From positions 15,081,501 to 15,145,500 of the forward strand of contig NC_052619.1 in the NCBI RefSeq assembly GCF_016545825.1: a stretch of DNA of 64,000 nucleotides. The letters are read 5' to 3'. A program made the translations under genes and the position numbers. The notes beneath the pieces are model-generated. The model ran no database searches and had not been told where the DNA came from. It was given only the letters and a program-made list of their open reading frames with translations. Shown one piece after another: positions 58,551 through 64,000 of the stretch. The DNA is from Eucalyptus grandis (taxonomy: Eukaryota; Streptophyta; Magnoliopsida; Myrtales; Myrtaceae). Within the stretch, counting starts at the first letter, position 1. Every line of letters begins with the position of its first letter.

Positions 58551-61500
58551 GGCTTTGCTCGGTAGGTGGAGATGATACCGTTTCTCTTTCCTTCCTTTTG
58601 TTCCTTTCTTGGATTGGATGATTCAAACGGATAGATCGCCATTGGAATTCGAATTGCTTTTACTGGTTGGTGGTGACTGGTGGCTGCTTATTGCTGATGT
58701 ATTGCAATGAGTTGACTTGATTCGTGCTTTTCAGTATATAGTGCACTCGATAAAGAATAGAACGGATCGTGGTTGAATTACAAACACTGACGATAGGTTG
58801 GAACTAAAGCCTTGGACTTGCAGGTGTGGTTTCAATCATGTTGCGCGGATCGATTCTTGAACTGTTCGTTGAGATGAAACGAAGGTTACAATCTGAAATG
58901 GGTTGTGTGCGGAATATTCGCCATCTTTTAGCACTTTATAAGTGCATAATTTAAGAAATGCATGTAGAGTCTGGGCTCCTGTTGGGGGTATCACCTGATA
59001 CCAGATTGCCATTGATTGGCAATGATAATATTCTATATTACAGTGCATTTGATCAGACTGACAAAGTTATATAAATTCTACCCTTGTACTTCTATTGCGA
59101 GACTTTACTTAATGTCCTTTGGCGGCATGAAAGTTCATATGCACTTGACGACTGATGACAATCTGGTATGAAATGTGATGCGGGCACCTCTAGTGTGAAG
59201 TTATATAGTCACTTTCCTTGTGCTTATCTGGAAACTTTTTTTTTTTTTAAAAGGAGACAAAATCTCTTTGGATGAATCCAAGAAAAGAGCTCCTGATGAA
59301 CTAGATAACTACTTGGATCTGGTTTTTTGACGTAATGATTCTAACTACTGCATTAGGGCAAGTTATGGTCCTGCTAATTGATATCCACACTGTTAAACTG
59401 AGACAGTTCCATCTTTAGTCAGTAGAGGATCTACCTTATGTATGCCACAGAACCTAATCAGAAAAGAAAGCAAAAGTTTTTGACTGATCTGTGGATTTTG
59501 AGCACATATATCATTTGATTTCAGGATGTGCTTTCCTAATTTTTAGGGCTCCACATTGCGCTGTAGGTTCTCTTGCCAAACTTCATGTAGTGTTCTTGTG
59601 TTGAAACATGGACATTGAGCGCTCAAAATGAGCAAGAACTTGTAATCTTAGAGATCCTGGCAATGACAGGACAATGATGGGACTATTTTTTGTTGCCAAT
59701 GAGATTCACTTTGACCATATCTGATCTTGCAATTCTTATTCTCACATTCTCTAAATGGCATTCTCTGATGTTATGCTCCAGGGAGATCATTTGGCCTCTT
59801 TGGCTCTTTTTGGATGGAAAACTGTGTGACAGTTGTAGTGATTAACCCAATATCGAACTTTGAATGATGACCATGATCAGCTGGAGAGTGCATAATGATG
59901 CTGTACGAGTTGTGAGGGAGTAGATGATTCCTGAATAAGCAAACCTTATAAGATTGCCTATATTATGTCCCTATTACAATACAGCTGCTACATTGAGAAA
60001 CAGTAAACTTAACTTCTCTTGTAAATGCCAAAGTAATGAGACACTTCATTTATTTAGCTGAAGTGTTTTGGAAGCTTGGCATCTTGAATATTGTGATACA
60101 AATAGTTGACCTTGCCTTCTAGTTGTCATCCCCTGCAGGGCTATAGCAGGGAATAATGCTGAGACTTTCTTATACCGTGGCATGCAACTTGCTTAATCCA
60201 GCAAAAAGGCAAATGATAGTCATCTGCAGGGCTGTAGGAGTAACATTGAGAGTTTCTTGTACTGTAGCTTTCAGCTTACTTAAGCCAGTAAACCTTTAGA
60301 TGTACACAAGATGTTGCTTGGTCAAGGATTGACCATGCAATGTTATCACCCTTGTGTTCATCTCGGTTGGATGTAGGATGAAGCCTTGGAATTTGACTCG
60401 AAGAGGCCACAAAGAAAATCTTTTTGACCAATTTTTAAGTGCATAATGGTCGTTGGTTGAATCTTTCTAGAAGAGGAAAAGAATTCGGAAATATATTTGG
60501 ACTTAGTTGTTGTGATTAAGGCACCTCCAATGACCAAAAGCATTGCACGCCTCGGGCAGTCATAAAGATGTAAATCATGGACTTGTCACATTTTGGATCG
60601 ATTGGCAGCGCGTGTTTTATTATCCTGATTCATCTGAATGACTCCCCTGTTTGTCAGGTAGCATTGGGTGAAGTCAGTCTGACAAAATGCTTTGAGTTGC
60701 CAGGGCCACCATTATTCAGAAGTCCGTGGGTGTCTATGATTTGAGCAGAATTAGAAGTGGAGAGAGTAGCCTTTAATATTTGGGTTGGTTCAAGGTCAAG
60801 GTCATAGTTCCTGGCATGCTCTCTTTTTGGCATGAGATGGCTTACCTTGCTCTCCTATGAAAGATATCCTAGAGATAGGCTGGCTGACAAGGTCAGAATG
60901 AGTTAGGTGGTTTGCAGTTTCTGATTAGATTAAGCTGAATGTCTTCAGTCATGAAGGTTAATGAAGTTGTGTAACTAACAATTTACTTTGCATTTGAGAA
61001 CTGAAGCAACTTTTAAAAAAAAAAAAAAAATCTCACTAGCTTTATCTAATTTGCATCTTAGTACTTCACTGAGAATAGCATTAGTCATGTTCACCGAACA
61101 CCCAGAAAATAAGCCTGAGCAGTGAAGAGTGCTGGAAAGTTAGAAAAGGATAGGCATTCTAGATACAGTTGCTTGCTATTAGCAGAATTGTCTGTGAAAG
61201 AAATCAAGGAAGTACGTGACCAGAAGCACTACTTCATGATGATACTCATAATGATGCAAAGTGTAGGCCATTGACATATTATTAGTTGATCTACGAGATA
61301 AATGGAGCTGATGTTGATTTATGCTCGAGGCTTTTACCCCAGTTAGTCATCTTTATTTTGGCTGTAATAAATCTCACTCTCTCTCCATTATTCTCTATCA
61401 ATTGCCATCTTCACTAGGTAGTGTCAAAATGTTTGATGCTACTCAGAAGGCCAAAGAGGATACCTGCTGACTGGCTGCTTTTCTCATATTCTTGGAGCAT

Positions 61501-62066
61501 CTATAATAATCCTTTGCCGGAAATAGAAATTAAAAAGAGGAAAAAGAACGATTTAGAAATTATTTTAATGAAGATGCAACTTTCATTCATCCTCAAATTT
61601 GGCTGAATGGAAAGCATCTGTCCCACACCACCGGTATTCTCGCTTCTGTGAAGCGATGTTTCATTGTACATTCTGTACAGGATTACATTTGTTTGGCATA
61701 TACCATACATCGAATATGAGACCCTTGACCTACTGATAGAGGGCATGCATCGAGCATGACCCCAAGCTTGAAGGTTTTTACTTTGCATATGTGAGAATAT
61801 TTTTCTGGACACCATAGCCATTGATGTATTAAGGTATTCCACCGAAAGTACCGACTCATCTTCGATTTTGTTTGGTCCACTCGACTTTTATTTGCGAGTG
61901 GCGTTGCTTGTTCAGTACAATTATAGTATCATTGACTGTAAGGGAAGGGTATAATGAAATGGAGTTGCCGTTGTGTCATCAACCGGCATCTGATCTCCTT
62001 CATTTGAATGTGGAAACTGCTGTTCAAATTGGGGTCCGTACCCAAGTTAGCAATCTTTGATCTGAC

Positions 62067-62105
<39 letters not shown>

Positions 62106-64000
62106 CTCACCTCTGCAGTCAAGCCACCGTCATAGTTTATATTTCTCCACCTTGCCACCCATGTCATGGAGTCCAACCTGCAGCCACCGTTTCCTCTCTC
62201 TGTCAATGTCTCAGCGATCACTGTTCTCCTCCTTTTGTAATCCACACCTGCTTCCTTAGATTGTGGAACTGCAAATTTGTGATCATGTCATAACTAGCAA
62301 ATTATTAGCAGTTGGATCATGCTTATTTCTTTGTGTAAGCAACACTTCTTCCTCTGAGGTTAAGTCAGCTAACGTCTTTGCTGTGGCCTTTAAGTGTGCT
62401 TACGAAGGTGGTTGCCATCAAGCTTGATGGTGACACCAGATCCAGCTGGCTGACGTGGACAAGCTAGATCTGGCCTTAGCAAAGTTTGTCCATTGTCAAT
62501 CACCATCAACAATCAAGCTAATTATAAGAGACAGAAGTCTACCTATTGATGGAATGAACAGTAAACCAGAGAGAGTGACTATGGAGTCAAGCGGTGGCTG
62601 GCAGTGAAAAGAAGCTGTGTAACGGGTGGATGCTCTGGCATTGGCGGTGATCGGGGGTGGCAGTTTTGGCATGTGGGGGCTGTTTGATTGACAGAGGGTG
62701 GAAGAGAGAGATTGAAGAGAGAGTGGATCGAAGGGAATGGTGTTTTGGGTTTTATTTCTGGTGCGCATGAGTTTAGTTAGATAGATGTCTACGTGTGAAA
62801 ATTTTAATGAAAGGCCTACGTAAAGTCGGGTGGGCCGAGAAGTGTTAGAGAACATGCCCTTCACAAATAATGAAGAAAACTGGAGAACTACATCATAAGA
62901 GAGTCGTGTACTAAATGCTAGTTGGGTACAACAAATGACATTCTAACTCAATCCTCCCAACTGCTGGCTCCGTTCGGGAAACCAGGGAAAGATGGAGGAT
63001 TAAAGCAGATGTACAGAACAAGGAGTATATAACAATTTTCCTGAGAGTGGTAAGAAGGAGCGGTTTAATGAATGTGTTGGCTTTCATCCTCCTTGGATCA
63101 TTCATCTGGCGCAATGACATTCAATGAATCTTGATGAAACAAAGGACTCTGGGGTCCAGGGAAGACTGATTCGCTACTATAATGGCAGTTTCTGAGCGAC
63201 GTACAGATTCTTCAACTTCATCTGATTGTCCACCTCGTCTGCCCAGCTTTCATTGTTCCGCGATTTGTCTCGAATGTTTCTTGTATACTCTACTTGTTTC
63301 CCTAATGCTGTTTCTGGAAACAAAGCGGCGAAACCTAATTCCGTGACTTCATACTTATAAGTTGAACACTTCCGTGACTTCACACTTCTCTTATCAGTCG
63401 AATATATGAAGCATCGCCTGCATTTCATGGTTAACCGCGAGTCATAGCATAAGATTTGCCAAGACAGGTACACTACCTACGGAGTCTTGTTACTCATGAC
63501 TCAGACAAAAACTAACCGTTGGTCCTAGAATCCCCCTAAGCAAGGCCATGACAGTAGCACCAATGTACAGCAGCGGATGCAGAGAACTGTTAATTAGTTC
63601 TTCGGCGGAAGGTGCTTTCAGATCGTGTCCTAACACGACCTGTTATCGGACCTAAAAGGACAACCACCTAGGAAAGCTACTCTCATCTCTCCTTTCGAAA
63701 ACATATCCTTCACGTTTTTACAGTTGGTGCTTTCAAAAGCACTTTGAAGTTTACAACTTGGATTGAAAGACTCTTTTAATGGTGCACAACCGATGACAAC
63801 GTAGAAAGGGGAATCGTGTCGTGCACACGCTTGCGTGCATATTCGACCACCTGTCGTTTAGGCATCCCTCTGTGCACAATGCTACAATTGACAGCGACTT
63901 CAAGGGTACTCCGCGTGTCGCCAGATGTCGGCTGTGCGACACAGAACTTTCATTTCAGAACTCGGGACCAGTGGACTACATCAATCACAATCACTGATGA
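58551..64000. other. DUF538-B 3' flank, copy 2
   Basis: Counterpart of 27,472-32,908. No gene. It holds the degenerate tandem repeat at about 60,125-60,300 and a (CT)n tract at 62,069-62,103 that is longer than in copy 1. Confidence 0.5.

Larger units (their letters stand above)
41578..64000. repeat. 21.5-kb duplicated block, copy 2 (runs off the window)
   Basis: Colinear with 11,395-32,908 in the same orientation, beginning at the first base after the gap and still matching at the last base of the window. It is about 0.9 kb longer, mainly from the MITE at 51,127-51,864 and two smaller insertions. Confidence 0.95.

Noticed and set aside
1..64000. CRISPR arrays, bacterial operons, organelle DNA, intact retrotransposons
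   Set aside because: No regularly spaced short repeats, no polycistronic layout, no organelle genes, and the only retroelement coding is decayed copia RT-end/RNase H.

Overview
The window is nuclear DNA of a flowering plant, most likely a eudicot. Genes are sparse and GC-rich at their 5' ends. One gene is split by a plant-type GT-AG intron. The families are plant ones (pectin methylesterase, invertase/PME inhibitor, exocyst SEC15B, DUF538, LEA_3). The gaps hold MITEs, Mutator-like TIR elements, Ty1/copia remains and long CT/GA microsatellites. Species cannot be read from the sequence; the MITE families recall Myrtales, which is only an impression.

Layout. 1-11.4 kb: last exon of a pectin methylesterase (+), a convergent PMEI-domain gene (-), a TIR-element-rich stretch (2.4-10.4 kb), and a small two-exon gene (10,752-11,149) for a secreted peptide with a doubled cysteine pattern like defensin-like proteins. 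11.4-32.9 kb: SEC15B, a DUF538 gene, an array of three 1.8-kb repeat units, and a second DUF538 gene. 32.1-39.1 kb: an old, diverged direct duplication without recognisable genes. 39.8-40.3 kb: a LEA5/SAG21-type gene (-). 41,478-41,577: a run of exactly 100 N. 41,578-64,000: a second, colinear copy of 11,395-32,908 that runs off the window end.

The dominant structural fact is that 21.5-kb duplication. The second copy begins at the first base after the N gap. It differs from the first by scattered substitutions, microsatellite lengths, one 738-bp MITE insertion and a few other indels. This is what an unpurged alternative haplotype looks like, so the 'duplicated' genes are probably alleles. Single-base indels break SEC15B differently in each copy, break the second DUF538 gene in copy 2, and break LEA5 in single-copy sequence. 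This points to residual long-read consensus errors rather than gene death. The first DUF538 gene is intact in both copies, with 11 synonymous and no replacement differences.

The most interesting biological feature is the array upstream of the second DUF538 gene. Each unit combines a decayed copy of that gene's own promoter, a MITE-like segment and the inverted 3' end of a copia element. In unit 3 the 5' leader is copied too. No bacterial-type operons, CRISPR arrays or recognisable tRNA/rRNA genes were seen.
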